This document shows, piece after piece, positions 47,401 to 59,868 of a DNA stretch of 64,000 nt; the first letter of the stretch is position 1, and each line of letters opens with the position of its first letter. The notes beneath the pieces are model-generated. The model ran no database searches and was not told where the DNA came from. It was given only the letters and a program-made list of their open reading frames with translations. Made by a program: the position numbers and the translations under genes. Source of the stretch: Lumbricus rubellus (Eukaryota; Annelida; Clitellata; Crassiclitellata; Lumbricidae); NCBI GenBank assembly GCA_945859605.1, contig OX243820.1, positions 37,149,606 to 37,213,605 of the forward strand, read 5' to 3'.

Positions 47401-50400
47401 ATAAAGGAAGTCTTGTATGGCGCTTCTTCAAGGTAGGTTGCTCAGAAGCGCTCCCAGCCCAACCACGGCTAAATTGGACAGTTTTTAGATTTTTTGAAGA
47501 GCAGAGTCGAGTGACCACTGGGGCAATAAGCATGTGAATGGCTGCAGATAAATGTTTAAAGGCAAATGGTTAAATGTGAATGTTTGCAGTTAAATGTTTT
47601 CAGATAGGCCAATATTTGAATTTATAATAAATACTAGCAGAATTACCCGGCGTTGCCCGGGGATTTAGGATTCGTCCCGTTCCCGGCAAATCTCCTACTT
47701 TCCTACACCCAGTTTACACTCCACCGGTACCCCTCGTGGAATTTGGTTTTACGGGAAAATTTCCTCCCCACCCCATCCCCTCTCCCAACCTCTCCACCCT
47801 CCCCCATTGTCACCGCCACCCGTTCACTCACCCCCACCTCCCTTACCCCATTGGTTTTTCGGTAAATTTATTCCCCCACCAACTGCCCTCCACATCCCAC
47901 CGCTCCCTACCCCCACCCACCCATCATCCCACCCATCTACCCCTACTCCGGGAAATTTTGGGGTTTCGAGTTCCACCGGTACGCCACCCGTGAAATTTTG
48001 TTTTTCGGAAAAATATCCCCCACCTCCCCCACCTCAGCCCCCGCACCCCATCACCCACCACCACACTACGACCTTCACCAGGTACACCATTCGTGAAATT
48101 TAGTTTATCGGAAAATTTTATCCCCCACCCACTCCCCCCACCCCCTTCCCTTCCTTTCACCCCACCCCCACCTTCCAACTTCCCCGCACCACCCCACCCC
48201 ACCACACTCCGACCTCCACCAGTACGCCACCCGTGAAATTTAGTTTTTAAGATAATTACTCCACCCCTTCCCCAACCCCTCTCCTCCGCCCCCTCCCCCA
48301 CTCCCAGACCACCACTCTCTACCCACCCACACGCACCCACACCTACCCCACACTTCCACCCACCAACACCCCCTTCCACTGGGGAATTTAGGGTTTTCGA
48401 TTGTGATCTGCGAATATTGCCTAAAATTTAATGCGTAATTATTGTAAACTGAAACCGGTTTCCGTGTCAACCGTTACCGAAGTTATTATAGGCCGCGAAT
48501 GACGTCATTCGGACTGTGGACTCTTCACTAAGCTTAATGCGGCAGCGTGGGTGATAAAAGCTGTCTAAAACGCTAATAACTCTGGTTTTAAAGTGAATTA
48601 AAAGCTGAAAATAGTGGCGTTGACCTTAAAACTTGGGTAAGAATCAATCGAAAATGTTTTGATAAACCGACGCTCTTTCATTTCCGCGCTAACTTTGGGA
48701 CGAAAAGTTAAAAAATATATCCGCACAAACAAACATAAGGAAGGACAAACTTTCAGCCTTATATTATAGATAATAGTAAAATACCAACTAAGCTAATAAT
48801 TGAAATAAGTTAAAAATTATTATAAATATTGGTCAGAGTACTGGTTTCCTTATTTTTCAAGTACACCATAAAGAGAACATTGGTAGTAGGTAGCTCCCTA
48901 ACATGTTGTATATTTTTTTATATAGCTTGTTATGATTTTGAATTTTTGTGCAAAAGCACTAAGATTGGACCATTATGTTTATGTACTATGTGATACTTTT
49001 GTTTTATGTTTATTTTCCAGAAGCAAAAAGATTACATTTTAAAAGAACTGGAGACTCTGAAGAGAGAGTAAGAATTGTTGCATCATTTTTTTATCTGGCT
49101 TTTTACTGAGTTAAATGTGAATAGTGATAATGTGAATGCTTACACTGTATCCCTGAATACGACATAATTTCTATTGACCATCAACTGATTCTTTTTTATG
49201 CATTCATTCATTTAAGAGATTTATTTAGCACTCCTTAGGCATTCTAATAATGGCTCTATAAAAGTCATTCACAGATCAGGTTAACTGACTTGATAGGTAC
49301 TGAGTCTTAGAAGACCTGTGTAAGATTGAAACTTGCCTTAAATTTTGAAAATTTGATTAGAAAGTTGAAAGCTTGATTCAAAAGTTGAAAGCTTGATTCA
49401 GAAGTTGAAAGCTTGCTTCAAGCGTCGAAAGCTTGTTTCAAAATTTGAAAGTTTGCTCCAAAGGTTGAAAGGTTTCAAAGGTTGAACTTGAAAGTTTTGC
49501 TTCAAAGTTGAAAGTTTTCCTCAAAAGCTGAAAAGCTTTCTTCAAAAGCTGAAAAGCTTCAATCAAAGCGTTGATCTCTTTCCTCAAAACGTTGAAGCAA
49601 CATGTTTACTCGACTTAGTTTTCTTACATTGAATATTTCCTTTTCCAGCTACGACCGACTGTTGAAGGAGAAGGAAGATGTCGAGAATGAATTCCACGAA
49701 TACAGACGCGAGACGGAGACTTCAACGAAACGCGGTTCATCTCAGGAGATCCAGATCCTAAAGGATTTCATCAAAGCACTGGAGAAGGATTTAGCGGACG
49801 ATCAGAGGATCATCGCGAAGAGGAAGGACCAGTACCGGAAAGTACTTGTTGAGGTCAGGGTCAGAGGCTGGTTTTCAGGGTCAGGTCAGACAAGGGCACT
49901 GTGTTTTGGTTTTGATTTGATGCTGTAACGGTGAAATCCAGAAAGTGTAGGAAAGTAATAATAATGGAAAGTGCAATTAGTGCATGTGTGCAAGACAAAT
50001 TACATTACATTCTATAATAATACTTCACGGATGTCAGGATCAAATAATTATTATTATTGTTGTTATTGTTGCTATGATTTTCATTAGCATCATCATTGGC
50101 ATTGTTTTTAATCATTATCATTGTTGATATTATTTTCATTATTGTAATCATTGTTGTTGTTTTCATTAGTATTATTATTGTAAGTATTAGTATTATTATA
50201 AAATGCAATGTAATTTGTGAATTATTATAGCACCACCCACAGTTTTCACCATTCAGTAGCGCTTCCAGTGCAAGTACCCTGCGAGAAGAAATAGTTTTTG
50301 AGGAGAGACAGATATGTAGAAACAGATCTAGAAGGACTGGAAACGCGTTGGCAGGCCCAATAACAGCAAATGATCTACCGGTAGTTTGCGTCAAAGTGCA

Positions 50401-53400
50401 TTCTTGATTGCTATTGTAATTTTACCATTGTTAAGCATCATTGTGTAATGAGACTAAGCATCAATTGATGGTGCTTAGCAATAACTGTGAGTGAAGGACG
50501 TTGAGTCTCAAGGTCCATGAACAGTAACCATTTCGAAGTAAAAAGAACATGAAACCACTTGGACTCTCTGCTCTTATATAGTATTGATTGATACCGTTTT
50601 AAAGGTGTCTAACATTCATCGTAGAATTACGTAGAAGTGCGAAGAAGACTTAACAGCAAATCAGATATGATAGAAACCATAATGAAAAGGAAACTGAAAT
50701 TATTCGGACACATCCAAAGAATGAGTGATGATAGAAAGATAAAGAGCATATTGACGGGAATCATGGAGGGATCGGGGAGAAGGGGAAGACCATGCAGAGA
50801 ATGGTTGCAGGACATTGAAGAATGGTGTGGGATGAATGCACAGGAACTGACACATCGGGCACAGGACAGAGAAGTATGGAGAGCAATAGTCAAGTGCGCA
50901 GTGGACAACTACGGGCTGTCAGCCCATGGATAAAGAAGAAGAACAATCATCGGCAATAATTGTGAGTGAAGGACTTGAGTCTCAAGGTCGCTAAACAGAA
51001 GCTATAAGAGAAGAACTCGAAACCTATGGACTTCCTGCTCTTATATAGTATTGATTGATACCGTTTTAAAGGTGTCTAACAATCATCGGCAATTGTGAGT
51101 GAAAGGTCGCTACACAGTAACAACTGCGTCTCATGGAGGCTTCAACGCATACTCTCCAACTAATCATTCATTGTTATCAACTCAGTACTGTCTAGCTGGA
51201 GATAAAGTGAAGTGCTTCATTATCAGATAACAGAATAATTCTAGTCGTATGGATTTGTGGAAAGTTTCTAAGATCTGTTTATTTTTTTGCACACAGCTTG
51301 ACGAGGTGAAAGCGAGAGAACGAAATCTTCAAGTCCGAGTGAAGAGTCTCACGAACGAATTGGCGCAGTATAAAAGGTAGCGGGAGGTTTTGGCTGCGAG
51401 AGTGACTATCGTAAATTTGTTGCACTAATCATTTTCTTGTGCTATTAATTATTGTTGTTATCTTGCTGCACTAATGATTGAGAATTTTGCAGCAGGCGTT
51501 TGCAGTGTCTTTATATTTATAATAAATTGTGCTTAAATACATTTTCTTGGTGCTCTTGCAACAACTGAAACTATGCAGAATTGAGCATTTTAGGTGGTGG
51601 ATCCAGTGGTCCAAAATGAGATCTCAGAGAGCTCTATGCCTGCTTCTTGGGACTCTAGCTAAAGCTCTTTTTATTCAACTCAAAACTGTACTTTTTTCAT
51701 GCTGGAGTTAGGAGCACCTCTGAGTAGTTGTCCCCTTCAAGAGGCACTATAGAATTTTATCCATGAATAAATGAATTTGTGTGATCTTGTTGCATTGGTG
51801 AATAATACTAGTACAGTTGGATAAGACTTTGGTTGAGTTTTTGCTTTCTTGAAATTGAGGGGCTTAGGGTAATGATAAACAGTTAAACACTGTTGCACGA
51901 AGAGTCAAGGAGCATATGGACAAGGTATCGCTACCCACTACCATCCCAAAGGTCCACTCAACCTTCTAGTCGGCAGATGGCCTTGGTAAAAATGAGTAGT
52001 AGGATGTGATGGTCCCCTTGCATGGCTGCCGACAGTTATATTCGACTCCTGTCAAAACTTGTGATCATCCATCATGAATTATGAACATTCTGCGATGATC
52101 AAGTTGGGAATTAACCGAATATTAATATTGTTATAAAACATTGGTCGAGTTTTTGCTCCAGGGCTTTCGTTAAATCAGTTATCCCGACTTACCTACTGTT
52201 GTAATAGTTTTTGTCGTAACCTAATTGCACCCTTGATCATCTTTTCAGGCGAGGATCGAGAGCATACCCAGGTTCGTTGAATTCTCGTCCGGTCAACTCA
52301 ACAAACTCTCGAAATTCCAGCCAAGCATCTTCCTCCTCCGCTCGTAATCTCTCCGCTGGTCTCCGTCTCCATTCGTCTCGTGACTCCAGCGGATTATCCA
52401 GCGACCGATCGCAAAACCGATCGAGTCGATCGCGCTTTCCCGATCGTTCGCAGTCCGCGAGAGATCGATCGTCTTCGCGGGAGTCCGGCTTGTCGTTGCG
52501 CAACAGGAGGGACTCGAGGGAGCGTTCATTATCTAAGGACAGGTTCAGGTCACCGAATACGTCTGGTGGCTCGTACAGAATGAAGCCTCCCTCGCCATCT
52601 GGTAAGGGTTTGGGAAGGTTGAGATGTTCTGGAGATTATTGTTGTTAGACGTATTATCGTTGAATTTATTTAGCTCCATGTCTGAGGAATTGTCCGAGAT
52701 AATCGCTGTTTTCTTATATTTATTTATGTTCTATATTTACATTTATTTATTATATATATATGTTTTATTCATTTATTTTATATATTTAATTATGCATTTG
52801 TTATGCGTGTAATTAGTATAAATTTGTCATAATCTAAAGTTCTGCACCAATGATCATCTTTTATATATTTAGTTAGATTTTTATAAATTTATATCTTTAC
52901 GTCGGCTGCAGAAGGAAACTACGGAACTCAAACAACAGGATTATTTAGACCTTAGGCTATCTTCTTGATCTTGCGTGAAGTAAATTTTTGTAGGCCTCTC
53001 TTAATATTCGTACAATGTTTCTACTATTAATATATATATTTAGCTATTGTAACTACAGATCTATTCATGTATTTTCATGTGTAGGTAATCGGACGCCAAG
53101 GTTCAACCCGACCGCCTTTCAAGCCGACAAACTAAGACGACAGAGAGAAAGCGAATTGAAAAAGTATTTATCTTAAATTTATTTTCACAATTTTATTTAA
53201 TTTAATTCCATTTTATTGAACATCAGAATTAGTCTGGAAATATTGATTGATTGATTGAATGGATTGATTTATTTGATGGTTTTATTGATTGATAACAATC
53301 AGAAATATAGTCAAATTAAGGAAATATTGCAAAGCATCGAAGGTCTTACTGGCTGGGTCTTTGTTCAACAAGTTCTATTGTTTTACGACAATTCATTCAT

Positions 53401-56400
53401 TCATTCATTCATTCAGAGCATTTATATAGCGCCCCTTCAAGAAACTACTCAGAGGCGCTCCCAGCCCAACCACGAACAAAGAAAAAAGACTTGAGGGACT
53501 TGTAGAACGCAGCCGGATGGACCACAAGTAGTGAGCGAAGCGTAACCGGGAGGTCGTTCCAAACAGTAGGCCCCACGACCGAGAAAGCACGGCGCTGCTT
53601 AATAGCCAAGCGAGCCCGCGGGACCAGAAGCTCACCTTTAGACGAAGAGCGAAGTACACGACGCGCTGCAACGTCAGAGACTGGACAGCACAGATCACGC
53701 AAGTATGATGGAGCACAGCCAAGGACACAGCGAGAGACCACAGCAGCAATGCGGTATGAGATCCGCTGGGACACAGGCAGCCAGTGCAGCACATCACGCA
53801 TATAGGCAGAGACAGGCGCAAATTTAGGAAGCCGCCCAATAAGGCGAGCAGCTGAGCGCAAGACGCGATCAAGTCGCCCCAGGACCCCAAGGGGAAGACC
53901 AACAAGTAAGGAACAACAGTTGTCGATTCGACTTGTAACAAAGGCGTGGACAAGGACGACGACCGCATCGTGAGAGAGAGAACGGGAGACCACCCGGAGC
54001 TGACGAAGCTGGTAATAGGCACTCCTCGCAACCAAGTTCACATGCTGGGACAGAGTAAGTTCACAATACAGTGCACCTGCTTTGTTCAACGCTATTGTTT
54101 TATGACAATGCACCTGCTTTGTTCAGCATCATTGTTTAATAACAATGCTGATAAAAGAACAAGAGTACACACATGAACCTCAGAAGCTGCAATTTTTACC
54201 TTCTGGAAACGGAATCTATGCATTCAACAAAAGCAAGAACATACAATTTGTGAACCAACCGCACAATGCAAAGCTGCCTTTAGACACCTTTTTAACAGAT
54301 TCACCACAATTATGTATTGAAGCAAAATGCTTAGCAATTGTTAATTTCATGAAAATTGGTCCATAATTACCGTATTAGTCTTAGGAACTGTGAAAAGCAC
54401 TGGTTTATAAATATGTCTTCAAACTTCTTGCTTTGATCTTTATTTTGAGCATTTGTTGTTTGTGCTAGTCAACTGCGGGGTTATGAAATGCGTCAGAACA
54501 TTCATCTAATAACTAATTAAATACTATATGATCGAGTAACTAATTACTATTTTGATTAACTAATTATTATTTATCTAATAATTATTATTATTAATTACTA
54601 CTGATGACTGACATTTCACTCTTGCTGTAGTCTATTGTTCTTCTCTGGTGCCATTGTCTCTATGAATCAATCACTCTGTAATCAATTAATTGACAATTGA
54701 TTATTTATTAAATTGACGATATAATTTATTTGTTGTTTTTAGAAAGCGTCAGATCAACACAAAGTTGGTCGGAGGCGACGTAGGAAAAAGTACGAGATCG
54801 TCTTATTCAACAAGATCGGACTTTAGTGCAAACAGTGAGTTACTTTCAATCCTTTCAGGTACTCAAGTATGTGCTAGTATGTGAACACCTGTATTATTAG
54901 AATACATAAATATTAGTACACCTGAATTATTAGTACACCTGAGGTACTACACCTGAAGTATGGTATTACATCTGAATCATTAATGGACTGAAGTATTAAT
55001 AATATTTAGTACACTTCAATTTTACACTTCAATTATAAGTACACCAGAATTATTAGTTCAACTCGCTATGTGGTACAAACAGGACGAGGAATCTTGAGAC
55101 ATCTTTATCGTTCACTAGTTTTTTTGGTCTCCTTAGTTTTGAGGTAAATCAGATTGTGACAATGTTTGAATTTCTTTGTAATTGATGTTACATTTTTTCA
55201 GGTCGAGAATTTCGGAGATCGAGAACGCCATCCAGTGAGTATTTTTTCGTGAGATCTTATGGGAGGGCCACACTTAAGGGCAGTGTCTGGAAAGGACAGA
55301 TACTGTTGGAGCCAAAATGTTCATAGATAATGCCCATACATATAATATATTATGTATGCAAATAAATTGTATATTCGCTCCCTTTGTTGCAACTCATACA
55401 TTTTATGGAACCTCTCTCCCTGTGAGTACATACAAATAAATGTCTGTAGTTCCTTCCTGTTAAAAAATTTAATTAGCATTCCATAAGGTTAGCCCAATGA
55501 TGGCAAAGGATCAAGATTGAGCAACAGTAGTCCTCCTAACTCATGGAACAAAGAAGTTAGATCGGTCCAGCACAGATAAGAGAGGCCAAGATACAGAAAA
55601 GGGAGAATGAATTAGATCCCTGAGATATTTCATCACCTAGTTTGTAATACTGCCTATTAGTTGCTTTGTACGGCACCCTTGTAATGGCATGGCTGTGTTC
55701 CGGCGCTATATAAATTATCGTATTTATTATTCTCATTGAGGAGCAAAGTAAGGACTTTATATTGAAATGCATAATGGATACGTGAATACGTATTACATTA
55801 TAATTTAGGACGCTATATAGCATTAATGATGATGTTGTTTTGTACGACTTTGTTTCTTCAGTTGACAGCATCCACAGTTTGCGATCGTCAATCGAATCAC
55901 TCAGCGACATTCCGTTTGCTTCCGACGTCTCGCAAGGACAGAACAAGTGAGCGGTAATCGTAAATGTAATTCGAGAATTTATATAGCGCCACTACTTTAG
56001 GAGCAGACTCGCTTAGACCTGTTAATTGGTCATAGGTACAGTGCCTTTGCATGACTTAATTATGTGCTACGTTAAGTGTTCTTGTACATCATATTGTACA
56101 CACATGCATTATATGCTTAGTGTACAAATACAACATACATAGACATACAGTGTTGCACATTCATGCATTTACATGTATGCAGAAATACAATTATACATGT
56201 ATACTTACATGCATTCATGCACAGATTTATTAATTACATTAATTAATTTCTATCGCACCTCTTCAAGGGCACTACTACTTACATACTTATATACAATACA
56301 TACATAAATAAATTACTAATTATGCATACTTTTATACTTAGGCTTACATGCACATATTCATGCACACATACAGATTTACATTTACATACAACCTAACCCG

Positions 56401-58712
56401 GTATATCTGATTTACTCCATTCCTTTTCAACTCACTGAGCACTATTCTTTTTTTTCTATGCATCTTAATGCGCTTATTTAAAAAAAAAAGAATTTAAACG
56501 TCAGAAACTGTAATCAAAGAATCTGTCTATTGTACTAATAATGTTTGATTATCTTTATAGATATATTATTATTATTATCATTTGATTATCTTATAGATAT
56601 ATTATTATTATTATTATTATTTGATTATCTTATAGATATATTATTATTATTATTTGATTATCTTTATAGATATTCAAGAGAGACGGGAAGCAGGAGAACT
56701 GCAGACATTCGAGAGCAGCAGAATGGTCACGAGGTCAGTTTATTCATGAATTGCTTCTTTCTGATTTTGTATCTAGGGGCCGTCCATATTTTACGCATGC
56801 AGTGTGGGGAGGGATGATCAGATTGAGATTTTGTGTATGGTTGCGTAAGATGGAAGTGTATGTATGCAAAATAAATTTCTGATTCCACATTAACCTATTT
56901 ATTATCCTATGGTTGTCCAATGGCATTTGATTACAAATTAATTAAATTATGTTCAGATCTAAACAGCCAACCATAAGAGTGAACAACTTTTTCATAAGGG
57001 AAAGCTAATCTCAGGAAAAATTTGAGCAAGCTGGAGCAAATAGATACACTCAAGTTTCCGACTGCCGTCAAATGAACTTAAAAGTCTTAGAAAGATTTAA
57101 GAGAAAGCCGATTTGAGGCATGCATCCAAGAGGAAAGGACGTCATCAGTGAGGCACATGTCACACATTCGTTTGAGTGAATCCAATTGCTAACTCTGGGT
57201 TGATATATTCATCAATTAATATTTGTTGACGAGTGTCGAATTTTCTGTTCGATAATGGTTTTTTAAAGATTAAATGCGTGCACATTTCTGTTTTCAGCTT
57301 CCGCCAAAGACGGGAAAAGTGCGAATAACAGGGAAAGTGTATCCTTTGAGTGGGAAGATTCTTTTCTAACCGAGACTAATTAATTCCACATTGCATGGTC
57401 AGACAAGGTAGCTGGTTCATGTTACATTTTTACAGGGTGTAACTGCCCACATAAAGTAATTGTACGCAAACATTTTGTTTAGAAAGAACCAGTCAGTGAT
57501 TCAGAGGTACCATTACTAGCAAATAAAATGTGCTTCGGGCATTACCGAAATCGGGACGAGAAAGGCCAAAGAGTTCAAAACGCTATAAAAAAATTGAACC
57601 TCCCGCAACTCATGTAGAAAGTACGGCTGGCAGACGCTTATCTCCTATGCTCAGCCCTTCCGCCACCAACAGACAAATCCAAAATTCCTGGACATCGGTA
57701 CTAGTGCATCATAGGACTTGCCTTTTTACTGGTACTGCTGGCACTGTAACACGTGCTCATACATACATACATACAGCAAGTGATTTTGAAAACCACACGC
57801 CACGGTTTTAAAACCTGCTTAGTGTGAATGCTCTTCCTGTTGGCTTGTCATGGTCAATGTTTAAAATTTGTCAAATACGTGGATTTCTCTTTGACCCGAG
57901 ATGGTGCAGATTGTCTAGTACACCGGACACTTCACAACGAACGAGAAGTCGAATACATCCGAGTAATAAGGAGAACCACGATGGTAACCATTTAAATTTC
58001 CAGTTTGGCAATTTTAACCGTTTAGTTTTACATTTCGACATCTATTGTAACATTTCCATATGACTTTGCATATAGGTATTTAGCACCTGAGGTAAATGGA
58101 TAAAACCTTGTGCTCACTCAATTGGTGTTTTACTTTGATTGCCCGTTAATAGCCTCTAACCATGAGCACTTCAATAATACTAATTAATGACAATAGGCAC
58201 ACTGACCCTTTGCGGGCAATGCCTCTGAAGTGGTTGATCCATCATCTACAGTACCAATAATTTAATTATATAACCAACCCATTTTTTTCGTTTCATGCTC
58301 GGTAAAAGGGCCTTGGAGTGGCGAGTGGCTTCTAACAGGGAGTGGAGTTGGTTTCATACCCATCGTCATTTCTATCGGCTGATGCATTGTGCATTACTAT
58401 GACATTAGCATCAAATGTAGAAGTTTCCTAATACACAGTTAAGTTTTCAGATTATAAATCACTCATTAAATCCATAAAACGCAAGGCTCTGTTGTTTACA
58501 TTACATTTTGTTGTTTACAGCAACGGTTTAAATTGTTGTCATTACATTACATTACATTTTGTTGTTTGTAGCAACGGTTTAAATTGTTATTACATTACAT
58601 TTTGTTGTTTACAGCAACGAATCATTCGACGACGAAATCTCGAGAAATCTCTGAACTCGACGAACGTTTATCGCGAATTCAACAGTTTCTCCTCGAAAAC
58701 GACATAAAATAA
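41448..58712 (+). CDS. CCDC61: CCDC61 / VFL3, centriole and basal-body protein, 16 exons
   Basis: Exons: 41448-41598, 42058-42140, 42685-42857, 47122-47221, 49021-49067, 49649-49853, 51297-51376, 52249-52601, 53085-53163, 54743-54834, 55202-55234, 55862-55946, 56670-56733, 57298-57338, 57910-57983, 58615-58712. Every phase joins, giving 1758 nt = 585 residues plus stop (human ~510). The N-terminus is the XRCC4/SAS-6-like head: YVFRGTAHVV, NQWKGAFSATDVEDLTEKTG and SSEAVTLDLLTLADLKLL match the vertebrate protein closely. A coiled coil follows (LQEENTKLKQQ; KERDRL-like; ERNLQVRVKSLTNELAQYKR), then a Ser/Arg-rich disordered part (exons 8-15). A short conserved C-terminal helix closes it (EISELDERLSRIQQFLL). 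CCDC61/VFL3 orients basal bodies and binds microtubules. The least certain joins are exon 14 (donor GTATCC) and exon 15. Intron 3 contains a ~4-kb minisatellite. Confidence 0.93.
41618..41702 (+). mobile_element. LINE 3' tail in CCDC61 intron 1
   Basis: CACTGGGAGCACCTCTGATT followed by GTGAGAGGTGCTTTATAAAT, a diverged family tail. Confidence 0.6.
42990..46961. repeat. ~4-kb minisatellite (45/47-bp units) in CCDC61 intron 3
   Basis: Tandem units built from AATGGCATGCAATACAATA and GAATACTATACGATGGAATG. The commonest unit is 45 bp. Variants have +2 bp (AATATAGAAT or AATACAGAAT), a divergent block (ACTAAATAATACAATGC in place of ACTATACGATGGAATGC) or an extra GGCATGCAATACAAT. That is about 85 units over ~3.97 kb. 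Because 45 is a multiple of three, stop-free frames run for hundreds of bp on both strands (MQYNGMQYNRILYDG in one frame), but these are not genes. The array lies between exons encoding SVGPN and STIKYPL. Confidence 0.97.
47390..47478 (-). mobile_element. LINE/SINE 3' tail in CCDC61 intron 4
   Basis: Inverse of the family tail: TATGGCGCTTCTTCAAGG, GCTCAGAAGCGCTCCCAGCC. Confidence 0.65.
47634..48775. repeat. Dispersed CCCGGCGTTGCCCGGG repeat with internal tandem units
   Basis: Starts ACTAGCAGAATTACCCGGCG, TTGCCCGGGGATTTAGG and ends ACTTTCAGCCTTATATTATA. Inside are about four ~120-bp units, each with GTACGCCACCCGTGAAATTT, TTTTTCGGAAAA and a C-rich stretch with almost no G on the plus strand. 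The start and end phrases are known to me from interspersed repeats of many invertebrates, but I cannot name the class. Fills much of CCDC61 intron 4. Confidence 0.65.
49330..49590. repeat. ~20-bp minisatellite (AGTTGAAAGCTTG)
   Basis: About a dozen imperfect units of AAAAGTTGAAAGCTTGATTC type. It ends 58 bp before the acceptor of CCDC61 exon 6. Confidence 0.85.
50020..50220. repeat. ATT/GTT-rich simple sequence
   Basis: Low-complexity ATTATT/GTTGTT/CATCATT sequence in CCDC61 intron 6. No coding role. Confidence 0.7.
50627..50935 (+). pseudogene. LINE C-terminal fragment (FGHIQRM...GRRGRP)
   Basis: Open frame of 98 codons with KLKLFGHIQRMSDDRKIKS and EGSGRRGRPCREWLQDI: the conserved C-terminus of I/Jockey/RTE-like LINE proteins (L.W.GH..RM, G.R.RGRP...W.D). 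It ends with its own stop. Flanking direct repeats of ATATAGTATTGATTGATACCG (50577-50600 and 51042-51063) are long and not a simple target duplication. In CCDC61 intron 6. Confidence 0.75.
51565..51778 (+). pseudogene. LINE 3' end in CCDC61 intron 7
   Basis: Degenerate C-terminal coding sequence (FIQLKTVLFSCWS) followed by the tail GAGCACCTCTGAGTAGTTG, CCTTCAAGAGGCACTATAG. Confidence 0.65.
53392..54116 (-). pseudogene. CR1/L2-type LINE, 5'-truncated, with tail and (CATT)n
   Basis: Minus-strand open frame of 222 codons: [71 protein letters not shown] and a final GWAGSASE stop at 53445. The tail GAGCGCCTCTGAGTAG, CTTGAAGGGGCGCTATATAA ends in (AATG)n. It is the best-preserved member of the LINE whose tail the SINE copies. 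The RT palm is absent. It lies antisense in CCDC61 intron 9. Confidence 0.85.
55655..55738 (+). mobile_element. LINE 3' tail, second subfamily
   Basis: TACGGCACCCTTGTAATGGC, ATGGCTGTGTTCCGGCGCTA, TATAAAT then ATT repeats: the same tail as the LINE at 17205-17289, without coding sequence. In CCDC61 intron 11. Confidence 0.7.
55965..56300 (-). mobile_element. LINE 3' tail scraps in CCDC61 intron 12
   Basis: Diverged inverse tails TTATATAGCGCCACTACTTT (about 55,980) and TTTCTATCGCACCTCTTCAA (about 56,247). The rest of the intron is TACAT-rich simple sequence. Confidence 0.45.
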
Positions 58713-58984
58713 CGGTCGAACAAAAACTCAGAAGTTGTTTTGTTTGTATATAGATCGTGACACTGTGAAAAAAATGGAGTCATGCATGTAATTTAGGCTG
58801 ATGATGGGACTGCTTTTACTATGAGTTCATAAACACTCTGCCTTAGGATTAAATGGGCTACAATACGTGGTGTTCGATTAAAGCATTCAGCCTCGAACGT
58901 TGAGAGTATTGCCCTTCAATTATATATGTCGGGGAGCTTAGAGCTATAGAGCATTCTATGGGATTTCTGGCCTTATAACTTCCT

Positions 58985-59300
58985 TTATGCTGGAAACTTT
59001 GCACTGGTTGAGGATTCAGTTTAAGATCCTGGCTGTTATGTGCAAAATTGTCTTCTTGGCTCTGCTCCATCATTCCTTCCAGTCATCTGCTGTCAGTCTT
59101 CTTGGAGCCCAGTCGTGACCCCTTCGATCGACTGCCAACAGTGTCCATGGACTTCTGACTGCCCATCACATGCATGTACACAGAGCTCTACAACTTAGTC
59201 TGGAAGTTTCCCTCCATGTCGGGCCCACCACCTTTCACGAGAGCTTCAGCTTCTGAGTTTGTCCCTTCCTCAGTCTCAAAAGCACTTAACGTCCGTATTA
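58985..59300 (+). pseudogene. CR1/L2-type LINE fragment between CCDC61 and CDAN1
   Basis: Degenerate frame with ETLHWLRIQFKILAVMCKIV, SFQSSAVSLLG, then SLHVGPTTFHESF, following the known LHWLP...(P)R order. Several stops. It fills the gap between the two convergent genes. Confidence 0.65.
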
Positions 59301-59790
59301 TTTGATTTCACGACAAGTCCGCTGTTGTTGATGTTCTGTCGTATGGTCATGTGGGCACTTCTGAACTTTGGAATGTCAACAATATTGATATGCAGTTGTA
59401 TTCGATTTATTCTTGCAAGTGATCAATCAATTGATTTGTACGGCAATTAACAGTTAATTTTACTTTAAAAAAGTAAGTCAGAGGATAAACGTTTATAAAT
59501 CTCGTCGGCTTAAATTTCTCACGAGATTCTAGATTTTTATCAAACGAACATTAAGATTTACTTGACAGATTTTGCAGAAATAGGCCTGCTTGATTATGCA
59601 ATGCAAATAAATGTACTGAATTTTAAACTAAACTTATGGTGCTAGAATACTTGCAGTACAATACATTCATGAACCGAAATCAAATGCATTCCACAATCCA
59701 TCATCTGTGCAAAGCCATTAAAATGGTCTCTGCATGAAAATTCTCAAACGATAAAATGAGATACTGTTCGGCATAAAAACATTGCAAGTA

Positions 59791-59796
59791 TTTATT
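59791..59796 (-). terminator. Candidate poly(A) signal of CDAN1
   Basis: TTTATT on plus = AATAAA on the gene strand, 73 bp past the TGA stop at 59869. Confidence 0.5.
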
Positions 59797-59868
59797 CTCT
59801 GCTGAGACAATGATTCGAGGCACGTGACAAATGGCAAGAAAATCGTTAAAATTCGCTATTTACAACAG

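Noticed and set aside
52237..52529. Minus-strand ORFs opposite CCDC61 exon 8
   Set aside because: Antisense shadows of a Ser/Arg-rich exon whose phase and splice sites fit CCDC61.
55557..55946. 129-codon minus-strand ORF
   Set aside because: Overlaps CCDC61 exon 12 and a LINE tail; no recognisable domain and no splice support.
57530..57811. 94-codon ORF between CCDC61 exons 14 and 15 (KKIEPPATHVESTAGRR...)
   Set aside because: Coding-looking, but no suitable acceptor after an upstream in-frame stop, and exons 14 and 15 already join in phase without it.
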